Positions 7,782-15,990 of a stretch of DNA of 64,000 nt are shown here, piece by piece. Both the position numbers and the translations under genes were made by a program. The notes under the pieces were generated by a model. That model made no database searches, had not been told where the DNA came from, and saw only the letters and a program-made list of their open reading frames with translations. Source of the stretch: a candidate division TM6 bacterium GW2011_GWF2_32_72 (GTDB lineage: Bacteria > Babelota > Babeliae > Babelales > GWF2-32-72); assembly GCA_000989525.1 (NCBI GenBank), contig LBON01000005.1:1-64000 (forward strand), written 5' to 3'. Position 1 is the stretch's first letter. Each line of letters starts with the position of its first letter.

Positions 7782-8669
7782 TTATCTATTGTAAAGCTTC
7801 TTATGAATTTGTCTAAGTCTTTCTATTCTTTTTTTCATTGGCGGATGTGTTGAAAATAAGTTTAATAAACTTCGGCCCTTAAATGGATTAATTATAAATA
7901 ATGATGCAGTGCTACTATTTAATTCATTTGGTTGGATAGCGCTGTGTTTTACGTTTAATTGCAGTTTTTCTAAGGCAGAAGCAAGGGCTAGCGGATCTAA
8001 AGATGCATTAGCTCCAGATTCATCGGCTAAATATTCTCTTGATCTAGAAATAGAAAGTTGAATCATTGTGGCTGCAATAGGCATCAAAATCGCTGTGATA
8101 AGAAGTGTTATTGGATTGCTTTGATCTTTATTGCTTCTTGAATTGGATACGGATTTCCAAAAAGCAACGCGGCTTAGCATATTTGCTAAAAAACCAATAG
8201 CAGATGCTATGGTTGCAGCAATTGTTGTTATTAAAATATCCCTATTTTTAACGTGAGAAAGTTCATGAGCTAAAACGCCTTTTAATTCATGTTCATCAAG
8301 GATATTAATAATTCCAGATGTAACGGCCACGGAAGCATGCTCAGGATTTCTTCCTGTTGCAAAAGCGTTTGCCATGTTTGTGGGAATTAACCAAAGTTTT
8401 GGCATTGGTATATTCATTTTGAATGTTAACTCTTTAACCATTGAATAGATTTGTGGATATTGATTTATATCAAGTGGTTGCGCGCCGTACATTTTTAGTA
8501 CAATTTTGTCGGAATAAAAATATGCAAAAAAATTTGTTAATAAAGAAAAAATGAACGCAATTATAAGCCCAGATTGTCCATCAAACATCCAGCCAAGCAA
8601 CATAAAGATGGTTGCAAGTGTTGTGAGTAGCAATATAGTTTTAATTTGATTGAAAATCATTTTAAGCAC
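7782..8669 (-). CDS. htpX: Membrane protease HtpX (M48 family)
   Basis: Zinc metalloprotease of the inner membrane that degrades misfolded membrane proteins. Two N-terminal membrane segments (about 8-28 and 34-52) precede the catalytic HELSH at residues 135-139 in the context LAHELSHVKNRD. A membrane pair follows (about 145-162 and 183-205). The third zinc ligand is probably the Glu in SRSREYLADE. The C-terminal part has LFSTHPPMKKRIERL, a hallmark of the family. The length of 295 aa is normal. It lies 24 bases after a MerR/HspR-type regulator, which fits stress control. Confidence 0.95.
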   Translation of the reverse strand: MLKMIFNQIKTILLLTTLATIFMLLGWMFDGQSGLIIAFIFSLLTNFFAYFYSDKIVLKMYGAQPLDINQYPQIYSMVKELTFKMNIPMPKLWLIPTNMANAFATGRNPEHASVAVTSGIINILDEHELKGVLAHELSHVKNRDILITTIAATIASAIGFLANMLSRVAFWKSVSNSRSNKDQSNPITLLITAILMPIAATMIQLSISRSREYLADESGANASLDPLALASALEKLQLNVKHSAIQPNELNSSTASLFIINPFKGRSLLNLFSTHPPMKKRIERLRQIHKKLYNR

Positions 8670-8693
8670 TCCTTTGTAGTGCGATTATTTTTA

Positions 8694-9155
8694 TTATTCT
8701 TCATAATCAATTTCCCAACTGTCTATATCTTCTGTAAATTTAGTTTCTAAATCATTTGTAGCGGTTGTTTTGTTTGAATTTTCTTTATTTTCTAGTTTTA
8801 ATTTTTGTATTTGTTTTAAGCTTTGCTTTGCTTCTTCTTTTTTATTTTCAATTTGGGTATCTAAGTTTTCATTTGCTTCTTCAAAGATATGATTCATATC
8901 TTGCTGCATTTTTTTTATTTGTTTTTTTAGTTTTAAAATCATTTCTACGCCGGCTAGATTAATTCCCAACTTGTGAGTTAAATAAATTATTTCTTCCAAT
9001 CTTTCTACGTCGCTTTCAGAAAATAATCTTGTGTTTCCATCAGATCGTTTGGGAGAAATTAAACCTTCTTTTTCATAAAGACGTATAGTTTGTTGATGTA
9101 CAGAAAACATTTCTGCAACAGCGGATATGGAAAAATGTGCTTTTTTTCTTCTCAT
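8694..9155 (-). CDS. MerR-family regulator, HspR-like
   Basis: The N-terminal winged helix FSISAVAEMFSVHQQTIRLYEKEGLISPKRSDGNTRLFSESDVERLE is typical of the HspR branch of MerR, which represses dnaK operons in other phyla. A Lys/Glu-rich coiled coil follows and the tail is acidic. The ATG at 9155 is chosen because GGAGAGA (9162-9168) lies six bases upstream; a longer frame would start inside or before this site. The gene heads the htpX run. A HAIR-like palindrome overlaps the dnaK promoter at 20,994-21,017, so this protein is the natural candidate to bind it (inference). No such palindrome is seen upstream of this gene itself. Confidence 0.85.
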   Translation of the reverse strand: MRRKKAHFSISAVAEMFSVHQQTIRLYEKEGLISPKRSDGNTRLFSESDVERLEEIIYLTHKLGINLAGVEMILKLKKQIKKMQQDMNHIFEEANENLDTQIENKKEEAKQSLKQIQKLKLENKENSNKTTATNDLETKFTEDIDSWEIDYEE

Positions 9156-9315
9156 GAACATTCTCTCCAAAAATGGTTTAAACAACTAGTAAACGTATAA
9201 ATAAAATATATTTTAAATTATACCATATCTTGGTAGAGAAAGCATTTCGTTTTCTTAAAATATGTAGTATTTTGCACAGGTATTTTCATTTTTTTTAATA
9301 AAAAGGTTGATTTAT

Positions 9316-9960
9316 ATGATTAAAAAATTTCTATTTGCATATTTTTGTCTTGTTTGCGTGGTTATTCATCCTCGCATGGTGGAAAAAGCTATCACTATAG
9401 ATATTGTGGAAGAGTGGGTTAATAAGATTCAGTATATTCATAGAATAGATATGATAGATGGAAGTAAGAAAGAAACATGGTCTATTAATGGTAAAACTGT
9501 TTCGGCTCAAGAATATGAAGATTCAATATTGCAGGCGGAAATGGAAGAAAATCGAAAAAAAAGGAAAAAAGAGCATGAAGAGCAAGAAAAAGAACTAGCT
9601 CTTAAATGGGACCTTAAAACTATGGGTGGTAAAAAACTTTTGGAATTAAGTTTAAAAGATGTTGAAGTTGAACTTAAAAAAATTGATGATAACAAGTTAA
9701 ATAATTTTTTAGTTTTTGGTGCAAATTCTTTAGCTTCTTATGAAGAGCTTATGGACCTTAAAAATAAAATTATTCCAGATACCAACAATATGTTGAATTT
9801 ATCTTCAGATAAAATAAATCTTCAAGATTTAAACAAGCAGATTGCATTGTTGGAACCGTATAAAGATTTGTTAAAAAATACTTTTGCAGCAACGGTAAAA
9901 AATGCAATCGGTCGATGTGATGATACTAAAATGCTTAAAGAATTATTAGAACTTATTTAA
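9316..9960 (+). CDS. Secreted helical protein of unknown function, 214 aa
   Basis: Not recognised. A hydrophobic N-terminus (KKFLFAYFCLVCVVI) looks like a signal peptide or membrane anchor. A highly charged helix follows (MEENRKKRKKEHEEQEKELA), then a helical Leu/Lys-rich body. The ATG at 9316 is preferred over an upstream TTG because AAAAGG lies at the right distance before it. It is divergent from the MerR-like gene and is followed by the REP-like repeats. Confidence 0.6.
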   Translation: MIKKFLFAYFCLVCVVIHPRMVEKAITIDIVEEWVNKIQYIHRIDMIDGSKKETWSINGKTVSAQEYEDSILQAEMEENRKKRKKEHEEQEKELALKWDLKTMGGKKLLELSLKDVEVELKKIDDNKLNNFLVFGANSLASYEELMDLKNKIIPDTNNMLNLSSDKINLQDLNKQIALLEPYKDLLKNTFAATVKNAIGRCDDTKMLKELLELI

Positions 9961-10277
9961 AGTTTACGCGAAAATTATTTAAAGGACTCGATCCTTCGAC
10001 TAGCTCAGGATGAAAACCATTTTTATTTTTATTTCTAATTAAATACTAAAATGTTAAAAAATTTTAATTTAATAATAATTAGATTGTTTAAGGCTATAGG
10101 GCAAGAACAACGCAATAAAATATAAATTAATATGACGGATGCCATCCTGAGCTAGTCGAAGGATCTCATCCTGAGTGAATCCGAACGCAGTAAGGATTTG
10201 TATCGAAGGACGAGTCCGCTTTTGATGTAAAAAATCAGTGTTTTTGAATTTCCATATAAGTTTTTGATTAATGTTGT
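9961..10277. repeat. REP-like palindromic repeat cluster
   Basis: This 317-base gap has no gene. Element A at 9991-10013 carries CCTTCGACTAGCTCAGGATG. Element B at 10142-10164 is its reverse complement, so the two form inverted repeats around about 130 bases of A/T-rich DNA. Element C at 10165-10213 begins CATCCTGAGTGAAT and ends TATCGAAGGACGAG. It is the inverted form of a variant seen again at about 18,889-18,930 (CCTTCGATACA, then CACTCAGGATGA). The A-B arrangement resembles a small non-autonomous element or a paired REP. Confidence 0.75.
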
Positions 10278-11390
10278 TTATACATTGAATTTTATATGGA
10301 TTATATCTCCATCTTGGACAATATAATCTTGGCCTTCCATACGGAATTTTCCAATTTCTTTAAGTTTGGCTTCGCTTGGATATTCTAAAATATCTTTGAC
10401 GTTATATACATCTGCTTTTATAAAACCACGCTCTAGATCTGAGTGAATTTCTCCAGCGGCTTTACGAATAGTTATGCCTTTAGGAATTGGCCATGCGTGA
10501 ATTTCTTGAGGCCCACATGTAAAGAATGTAATGAGTCCAAGTTCGTTGTAACTTTGGCGAATAATTTTATCAAGTCCAGTTTCTTTGAGGCCGATCATTT
10601 CCATCATTTCTTTGGCTTCAGATTCTTCTAATTGAGAGAGTTCACCTTCTGTTTTGGCGCAAATAGGAATAACGTTGCTTTCGCCAAATACCTTGATTAA
10701 TTTTTGATAATTTGGATTTTTTTTGAACCCATCACCTTCAATTTCTACTTCATCTATATTTGCTATTATTATGAAATTTTTTGCAGAAATTAAAGGAACG
10801 GTTTTTACTTCGGCTGTTGTAATTGCTTTTCGGACACCTTGATTATCACCTTTATCAAGAAGAACTTTTACTTTTTCTAGTAAAGCATTTTCTAAAATTA
10901 GTTCTTTTTCTTCTAAAGGATTGCCTTTTGCGGCTTTGATAAATCTTGGCATTCTTTCTAATCGCTTATCGACAGATTCTAAGTCCTTAAGCATAAGTTC
11001 GGAAACAATTATTTCATAATCGTCTATTGGATCAGCTTCTGTTCTATCCGAAGTTATTTCAGGATCCGTAAAACATCTTAGAACATGAAGAATTAAATCA
11101 ACTTCTCTGATGTGATTTAAAAACTGGTTGCCAAGACCTTCGCCCGATGCGGCCCCTTTAACAAGTCCAGCAATGTCAACAAAAGAAATTGTTGCGGGAA
11201 CTTCTTTTTTGGAATTAAACACTTTTATAAGTTGTGGAATTCTTGGATCTGGAACTTCTGTGATAGCTAAGTGAGGGTCTATGGTGCAGAAAGGGTAGTT
11301 TTCTGCTGGAACAGATGATTTGGTAAGCGCATTAAATAAAGTTGATTTGCCCACATTTGGTAGGCCTACTAGTCCGACTTTGATTCCCAT
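10278..11390 (-). CDS. ychF: Redox-regulated ribosome-binding ATPase YchF
   Basis: Universally conserved Obg-family P-loop NTPase that prefers ATP and binds ribosomes. Motifs in order: GLVGLPNVGKSTLFNALT (Walker A, residues 6-23), FVDIAGLVKGAASGEGLGN (G3/switch II region), a helical insertion, the altered base-specificity motif NIDE, and the C-terminal TGS domain with HSDLERGFIKADV. The length of 370 aa is typical. The gene stands alone between the REP cluster and the divergent mini membrane protein triplet. Confidence 0.96.
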   Translation of the reverse strand: MGIKVGLVGLPNVGKSTLFNALTKSSVPAENYPFCTIDPHLAITEVPDPRIPQLIKVFNSKKEVPATISFVDIAGLVKGAASGEGLGNQFLNHIREVDLILHVLRCFTDPEITSDRTEADPIDDYEIIVSELMLKDLESVDKRLERMPRFIKAAKGNPLEEKELILENALLEKVKVLLDKGDNQGVRKAITTAEVKTVPLISAKNFIIIANIDEVEIEGDGFKKNPNYQKLIKVFGESNVIPICAKTEGELSQLEESEAKEMMEMIGLKETGLDKIIRQSYNELGLITFFTCGPQEIHAWPIPKGITIRKAAGEIHSDLERGFIKADVYNVKDILEYPSEAKLKEIGKFRMEGQDYIVQDGDIIHIKFNV

Positions 11391-11593
11391 TTGATTCCTT
11401 TTAGCTATTTTTTAATTTTAAAATTTAAAAACCTTATTTTGATTTTTGGTCAAATTTAGGCAAGAAATATTTATTTTAGGCGAAAAATAAGGATTTGAAA
11501 AGGAGTGTGTAATATTAGGCTTTACTTTTGGCTTAACTTTTTATTAGGGTGATTTTTGATAATTTTTTTAATTTCCAAACAAGGAGTCCTTTT

Positions 11594-11839
11594 ATGGAAA
11601 ATACTTCAAGACATTGTTGGTGGAAGATTACCTTCTGGTTTTTTTCTTCATTTGCGGCTATTCATCAAGGGTTAATGTTATTTAACTTTGATCTTTTAAC
11701 AACATCATTGTTTATGACAACGTTGAATTTCTTGGTAAATCCTATTCTTATTATTTTCTTGTTCAGTGGTTGCTTTAGCATGTTTATGTTAATTAAATAT
11801 ATTTGGTGTGGATGCAAAGGCGATACCTGTACTCATTAA
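11594..11839 (+). CDS. Mini membrane protein 1 of 3, DUF378-like, Cys-tailed
   Basis: 81 aa, starting at the ATG at 11594 after the ribosome site AAGGAG (11580-11585). It has two membrane segments (about 10-27 and 42-66) joined by the motif AAIHQGLMLFNFDLL, which resembles the GxxNWGLVGLF-D motif of the DUF378 family with His in place of Asn. The tail WCGCKGDTCTH carries three Cys and one His. Together with the next two genes it is one of three tandem diverged copies. A metal-binding or disulfide-forming role for the tail is inferred from composition. Confidence 0.75.
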   Translation: MENTSRHCWWKITFWFFSSFAAIHQGLMLFNFDLLTTSLFMTTLNFLVNPILIIFLFSGCFSMFMLIKYIWCGCKGDTCTH

Positions 11840-11851
11840 TTGGAGCAAAAT

Positions 11852-12073
11852 ATGAAAATTAGTTTAAGTTGCATTGTTGTATGGTTGGTTGCAGCATTGG
11901 GTTCCATTTTTGCAGGATTGAAGTTGTTTCCTTCTCTTTATCCAACAAATTTTTTTATGAATAATCCAATTGTAGAGCAGACACTTCTTTGGATATTTTT
12001 AATATCCGGTTTTTTTAGTGCTTTGATGTTTTTTGTTGTTCATTTCAAAGGCCAGTGTGGCGGTTGTAAATAG
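11852..12073 (+). CDS. Mini membrane protein 2 of 3, DUF378-like, Cys-tailed
   Basis: 73 aa. The ATG at 11852 is preferred because GGAG lies six bases upstream. It shares with its neighbours the first membrane helix with WLVAALGSIFAGLKLFPS, a short loop with a Met/Asn turn, the second helix LLWIFLISGFFSALMFF, and a C-terminal Cys cluster QCGGCK. The first helix keeps the small-residue and GL pattern but lacks the His of the other two copies. The spacing to copies 1 and 3 is 12 bases each, so the three are almost certainly one operon. Confidence 0.75.
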   Translation: MKISLSCIVVWLVAALGSIFAGLKLFPSLYPTNFFMNNPIVEQTLLWIFLISGFFSALMFFVVHFKGQCGGCK

Positions 12074-12085
12074 TAAGGAGTTTTA

Positions 12086-12346
12086 ATGAATGTTTTTTTT
12101 AGATCTTTAAAATGTTTTGCTTGGTTGGTTGCTTGTTTGGCTGCTATTCATGTTGGGTTAACTTTATTTCCAGCATGGAGTGTTTATTGTCCGATGATGT
12201 ATCTTGTTCAGTATCCAATGTTAAATACCATTGTTCTTTGGATATTTTTACTTTCTGGTATTTTCTGTTTATATGATTTTATTAAATTACATGTAACAAA
12301 GCATTGTTGTACATGTAATGATTGTCATTGTAAAAACTGTCACTAA
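12086..12346 (+). CDS. Mini membrane protein 3 of 3, with Cys/His-rich tail
   Basis: 86 aa, start ATG at 12086 after AAGGAG. The first helix has CFAWLVACLAAIHVGLTLFPA, the second VLWIFLLSGIFCLYDFI. The tail KHCCTCNDCHCKNCH has six Cys and three His in 15 residues, far more than in copies 1 and 2, which suggests the tail is the functional part and binds metal (Zn, Cu or Fe-S; inference). A bidirectional terminator follows. No other metal-handling gene is adjacent. Confidence 0.75.
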   Translation: MNVFFRSLKCFAWLVACLAAIHVGLTLFPAWSVYCPMMYLVQYPMLNTIVLWIFLLSGIFCLYDFIKLHVTKHCCTCNDCHCKNCH

Positions 12347-12353
12347 TTATTAT

Positions 12354-12383
12354 AAAAGGGGCCTTGTAATAAAGGTCCCCTTT
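12354..12383. terminator. Shared terminator between convergent genes
   Basis: AAAAGGGGCCTT (12354-12365) pairs with AAGGTCCCCTTT (12372-12383) with one bulge. A and T tracts on both sides allow it to act for the plus-strand triplet and the minus-strand RING-like gene. Confidence 0.85.
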
Positions 12384-12389
12384 AAATTT

Positions 12390-13232
12390 TTAAGCGATAT
12401 CGTACTCATTGCAAAATTCAACATCATTGTGATTTTGTTGAATTTGGTTATTTGTTTCAGATAATAAATTTTTTAATTTATTGAGTACTTGTAGACTGAG
12501 TTTGTCTTGTGGTGTTAAATATTCTTTTTTTTCAAGCAGTGTTATGCCTGCAAGGCCCAAGAAATACAGCGTGTAAAGAAATACATCACATGTGGCTTCT
12601 GCACCTTTGATAATATATTCGCGATAGTTTGTTAAAATAAAAGTTATAATTGTTAAATCTAAAGCCTTAGATGATGTGGTTAAATAATTTACTTCAGTTA
12701 TTGGAATAATTCCCATTACAAGTGTGTATGCGCAAACAAAAATACAAAAAATAATAAAAATGGCAACGGCTTTTTTGATTCGACAGGCTGTAAAGTTTTC
12801 TTTGAAGCGTGACATTTTATTTCTTGAATCTATAAAAGGTTGCTGGCAAGAAGGGCATAGGTGGGCAAGAAAATGATTGTCTTCTATTCGTTTAATTAAA
12901 CATTTTATATGGGTGATATGAGCCATATCATTTGTGCATTTATAACTATAGGCGGCAGTTTTTGTTTCATTAATTATTTCTTTACAAATAGAACATGCTT
13001 GTTCTTTGGTTAAGTCGATATCTTCCCAGTCTTGTGTTTTAAAATTAAAAATTTCTAGAATTGTTTGCTCTGTTATTGGGGGTTGTGTACTAATGGTATT
13101 TGATGATGGATGCCCTTTAATTAAGCCTAAACTAGGTGTTCTATCTATCTCATTTGACGGGTTGGATGAGAAAATATTTAGAGGAAAAAATAAAATTGAA
13201 GCATAAAAAGATATAAATTTGAGGAATTGCAT
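12390..13232 (-). CDS. RING-H2-like zinc-finger membrane protein with signal peptide
   Basis: 280 aa. A signal peptide (FISFYASILFFPLNIFSS) is followed by a Ser/Pro/Thr-rich linker, then a Cys/His array: C80, C83, C99, H105, H108, C111, C126, C129. The spacing C-x2-C-x15-C-x5-H-x2-H-x2-C-x14-C-x2-C is the eight-ligand order of a RING-H2 (C3H2C3) domain, with the third gap slightly longer than usual. It ends CPSCQQPF, as in true RINGs. After it come a membrane helix at about 154-178 and further hydrophobic segments near 191-202 and 215-233. RING domains are E3 ubiquitin ligase modules in eukaryotes. A bacterial copy with export signal suggests a host-directed effector (inference). Alternatively it is a structural zinc finger. 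Confidence 0.75.
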   Translation of the reverse strand: MQFLKFISFYASILFFPLNIFSSNPSNEIDRTPSLGLIKGHPSSNTISTQPPITEQTILEIFNFKTQDWEDIDLTKEQACSICKEIINETKTAAYSYKCTNDMAHITHIKCLIKRIEDNHFLAHLCPSCQQPFIDSRNKMSRFKENFTACRIKKAVAIFIIFCIFVCAYTLVMGIIPITEVNYLTTSSKALDLTIITFILTNYREYIIKGAEATCDVFLYTLYFLGLAGITLLEKKEYLTPQDKLSLQVLNKLKNLLSETNNQIQQNHNDVEFCNEYDIA

Positions 13233-13324
13233 GTTTTTCCGATATAGAATATTTATAAATGATTTTTAAGCTATCAAATATATAGTTTATGCTTTGTTTT
13301 GTCACGTGTAAGATTAGCTTTTTT

Positions 13325-14722
13325 TTAAAAATGTTCTGCTTGGTAGGTTTTAATATTTATATTGTTTTGTTTCCACGCATCTTTTGAAAGGCCTGCTTTT
13401 ATACAAAGACTTGATAGAAATTCATCTTTGTTTGGAAGATCTTTCCAAACCTGAGGTAGATAGGTTGCTGAGTTTAAATTTTTACTTAGAATTACTCCAT
13501 CTATGTTTGGTTGCAATTTTTCAAGAAGTTCTTGAGATGATTTAAAGGAAAGATTTGTGGGTGGAGTTAATACAGAAATTTCTAATTCAATTTGAGTAAG
13601 TTCTTCTTGTTGAATTGGGCTAAATCTTGAATCATTTACTGCGGCATTGATTGCATTATCTAATATGCATTGATAAAGCGGCTTGTTTGGTAAAATTGTT
13701 CCAATGCAGCCGCGGAGCTTGTTGTTTTTTTTGATAGTTACAAAACATCCCTTTTTTTCTAAAAATTTTTTGTCTAAGTTTTTTGAATCTATTTTTATGA
13801 TTTTATTTTGTAAATGATTTTTAATTGCTTCTTTTGCCCAAGAATGTAATTGTTGTTTTTCAGCTTCTGAAAATTGAGATTTTTTTTCTACAAATATTAT
13901 TGAACAATAACCAACAACCCCATTTGTTTTATTTCCAGAAACGTCACCAGAATTTTTATAAGTTATAAGTTGTGGCTTCCAATCTTTTTCTTTGGCAATT
14001 TCTAAAAGTGCCGCAATGGCCCATGGTGCGTCAACTTCTTGAGAAAGAATTTTTTGTGAATCTAAATTTAAAATTGTTTGAATTGTTTGATTGTCCAGTT
14101 CAACAGCCTGGGCATACGGATGATAGTGTGAAAGATCGGCGCTAACAATTATTAAATCGTTTTTCTGTAAGTATTTATTTAAAATATTTTTAACATCGCC
14201 TGGGGGGCATTTTCCAACTAATATTGGCACAATATTTAAATCTTGAATTTGTTTTTGTAGAAATGGAATTTCAAGCTCTAAACTATGTTCGCCTTTGTCT
14301 GCTTGCGGTACAAATTTAATTCCGGGTTCTTTTAAAATATCTTTTACTGTTTGTGAAATTTTAACTTGCCCCAAGGGTGTCTGCCAATATTCAAAATCAA
14401 TTGGGCAGATCCCAATTAACGGATATTTATGTGCAGGCCCTAATATAAAAACAGTTTCGTAATCTTTTTCAATCTGGTTAAATGCATCAGCTGCCACTTG
14501 GCCAGAAAATGTATAACCAGCATGCGGTACAATTATTGCTTTAATTTTATTTTCTACTTTTTTTGTTTTTGCCTGTTCAAAAAAATTATCGAGTGTTTTA
14601 TTTAATGCTTGCTGTGTTGCTGCATACCAGGTGCCAGCAACATACGGTGTGCGAATGGATGCAAAGAGTGAGGAAAAAGTGAGGATAGCCAAAATTGCTG
14701 AAATGCATAAAAATTTTTTCAT
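13325..14722 (-). CDS. MEMO-AMMECR1 fusion protein with signal peptide
   Basis: 465 aa. A signal peptide (about 1-21) is followed by a MEMO/AmmeMemoRadiSam-B domain at about 25-275, with RTPYVAGTWYA, VPHAGY (65-70), GPAHKY (95-100), EHSLELEIPF (145-154) and SADLSHY (194-200). An AMMECR1 (AmmeMemoRadiSam-A) domain follows at about 290-460, with GCFVTI and KLRGCIGT (335-342) and NDSRFSPI. MEMO resembles extradiol dioxygenases. In other genomes the two domains travel with a radical-SAM protein; none is seen nearby. The export signal is notable because these proteins are usually cytoplasmic. Substrate is unknown. Confidence 0.88.
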   Translation of the reverse strand: MKKFLCISAILAILTFSSLFASIRTPYVAGTWYAATQQALNKTLDNFFEQAKTKKVENKIKAIIVPHAGYTFSGQVAADAFNQIEKDYETVFILGPAHKYPLIGICPIDFEYWQTPLGQVKISQTVKDILKEPGIKFVPQADKGEHSLELEIPFLQKQIQDLNIVPILVGKCPPGDVKNILNKYLQKNDLIIVSADLSHYHPYAQAVELDNQTIQTILNLDSQKILSQEVDAPWAIAALLEIAKEKDWKPQLITYKNSGDVSGNKTNGVVGYCSIIFVEKKSQFSEAEKQQLHSWAKEAIKNHLQNKIIKIDSKNLDKKFLEKKGCFVTIKKNNKLRGCIGTILPNKPLYQCILDNAINAAVNDSRFSPIQQEELTQIELEISVLTPPTNLSFKSSQELLEKLQPNIDGVILSKNLNSATYLPQVWKDLPNKDEFLSSLCIKAGLSKDAWKQNNINIKTYQAEHF

Positions 14723-14813
14723 TAAAAACCCTTTTTAATTTGTACTATTTTACAAGTAACTCGCAGTATAACAAAAAGGATTAATTATATTCTACATTGC
14801 GTTTGTTAAAAGT

Positions 14814-15914
14814 TTACTCAATACAAATTGCATGACCAATTGGCCGTTCTTGTTTTTCTTTAATTTTTCGAATACTGAGTTTTCTTTCACCGGATGGGTT
14901 GTTAATTATTTCCCCGTTTAAAATCATGGTTGTGGATCCACCGCCGTCAAGATTTAGGGCTCTATCGCAGCCTAATTCAAGCATTAAGTATGCAAGAGTA
15001 TTTAAACTTGCTCCGAGGCTGTAAAGTAGTTGTCTTCCATCGAGTGCGACAAATACCCATGTGCCGTCTGGTTTTAGGCCAACGGCTGTCCGCGGATGTG
15101 GCAGTTGTGCAAAATATCTAGAGTTATTTTTATTAATATTTGTATTGATTTGACCATTGTTTATTAAAATTGGATTTGCGTCGACAATATTTTCAAAATT
15201 GTTCCATTTGTTGTTGAGCTCTTTTTTGTTAGTTGCCTCTTCTGTGAATTCAAATTGATAAATGAATTCGGCGGAGCTATTTTCTTTGAATTTATTTAAA
15301 TCAATTTCTGCATCTGGTCCAATTGAAATTACAAATCCATTTTTTGGGATATTAGTGTTACTCGTTGTTTTAATAGATTTAATTTGTTTATTTGAGACAG
15401 AAATTTCTGTTCGATTTTCAGAAGATTTTGTTGTTGTTCCAAATGTGGGTGTAAAAACTACAATATTATTGTCTTTTATTTTTCCATTAAGATTTGCAAC
15501 GGGAATTATTTCATCATCAATTTTTACACCATATTTTATGCCAACAATATCTATTTCGGCATCTTGTCCTTTATTACTCCAACCAAGAGTTCCTAGTAAC
15601 GCTGTTCTAGGCATGCTCATCCATTTATTATCTTTTTTTAACATAAACTCGGGAGCGCCGTTTTCTTCTGGTAGCCAAAAACTTCCATTTATTACAGCGG
15701 AATAACCTTTATCAAATTCAGAAGCAGGTTTTCTGCCTTGAGTAAATTCAGTTGCAGTTTCAAGATGAATTGGATTTTCTTTTGGATTTACTTCAAGAAT
15801 ATGCGCAACGTAAGGATAGGGTAGATTTCTTTCTAACTTGTAATATTTGATTTCTGCAGCAACTGTTGTAAAAAGACACGAGTAACAAGTTAGTATTAAT
15901 AATAATTTTTTCAT
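14814..15914 (-). CDS. Phosphodiester glycosidase family protein (NAGPA-like)
   Basis: 366 aa. The ATG at 15914 is chosen: it opens a good signal peptide (KKLLLILTCYSCLFTTVAA) and has AAAGGC upstream, while a longer frame would add an implausible leader. The family fold (N-acetylglucosamine-1-phosphodiester alpha-N-acetylglucosaminidase) is shown by SAVINGSFW, HPRTAVGLKPDG, VFVALDGRQ and the hallmark ALNLDGGGSTTM near the C-terminus. Relatives remove sugars linked through phosphodiesters in envelopes or host glycans. It lies between the MEMO fusion and an 890-residue secreted unknown on the same strand. Confidence 0.88.
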   Translation of the reverse strand: MKKLLLILTCYSCLFTTVAAEIKYYKLERNLPYPYVAHILEVNPKENPIHLETATEFTQGRKPASEFDKGYSAVINGSFWLPEENGAPEFMLKKDNKWMSMPRTALLGTLGWSNKGQDAEIDIVGIKYGVKIDDEIIPVANLNGKIKDNNIVVFTPTFGTTTKSSENRTEISVSNKQIKSIKTTSNTNIPKNGFVISIGPDAEIDLNKFKENSSAEFIYQFEFTEEATNKKELNNKWNNFENIVDANPILINNGQINTNINKNNSRYFAQLPHPRTAVGLKPDGTWVFVALDGRQLLYSLGASLNTLAYLMLELGCDRALNLDGGGSTTMILNGEIINNPSGERKLSIRKIKEKQERPIGHAICIE

Positions 15915-15990
15915 TAAAGCCTTTGAATTTAGGGTTAAAATATGTGAGCAGTTTAGCATAAAAAGTTTTTTAATTCTAAAATGCGATATT

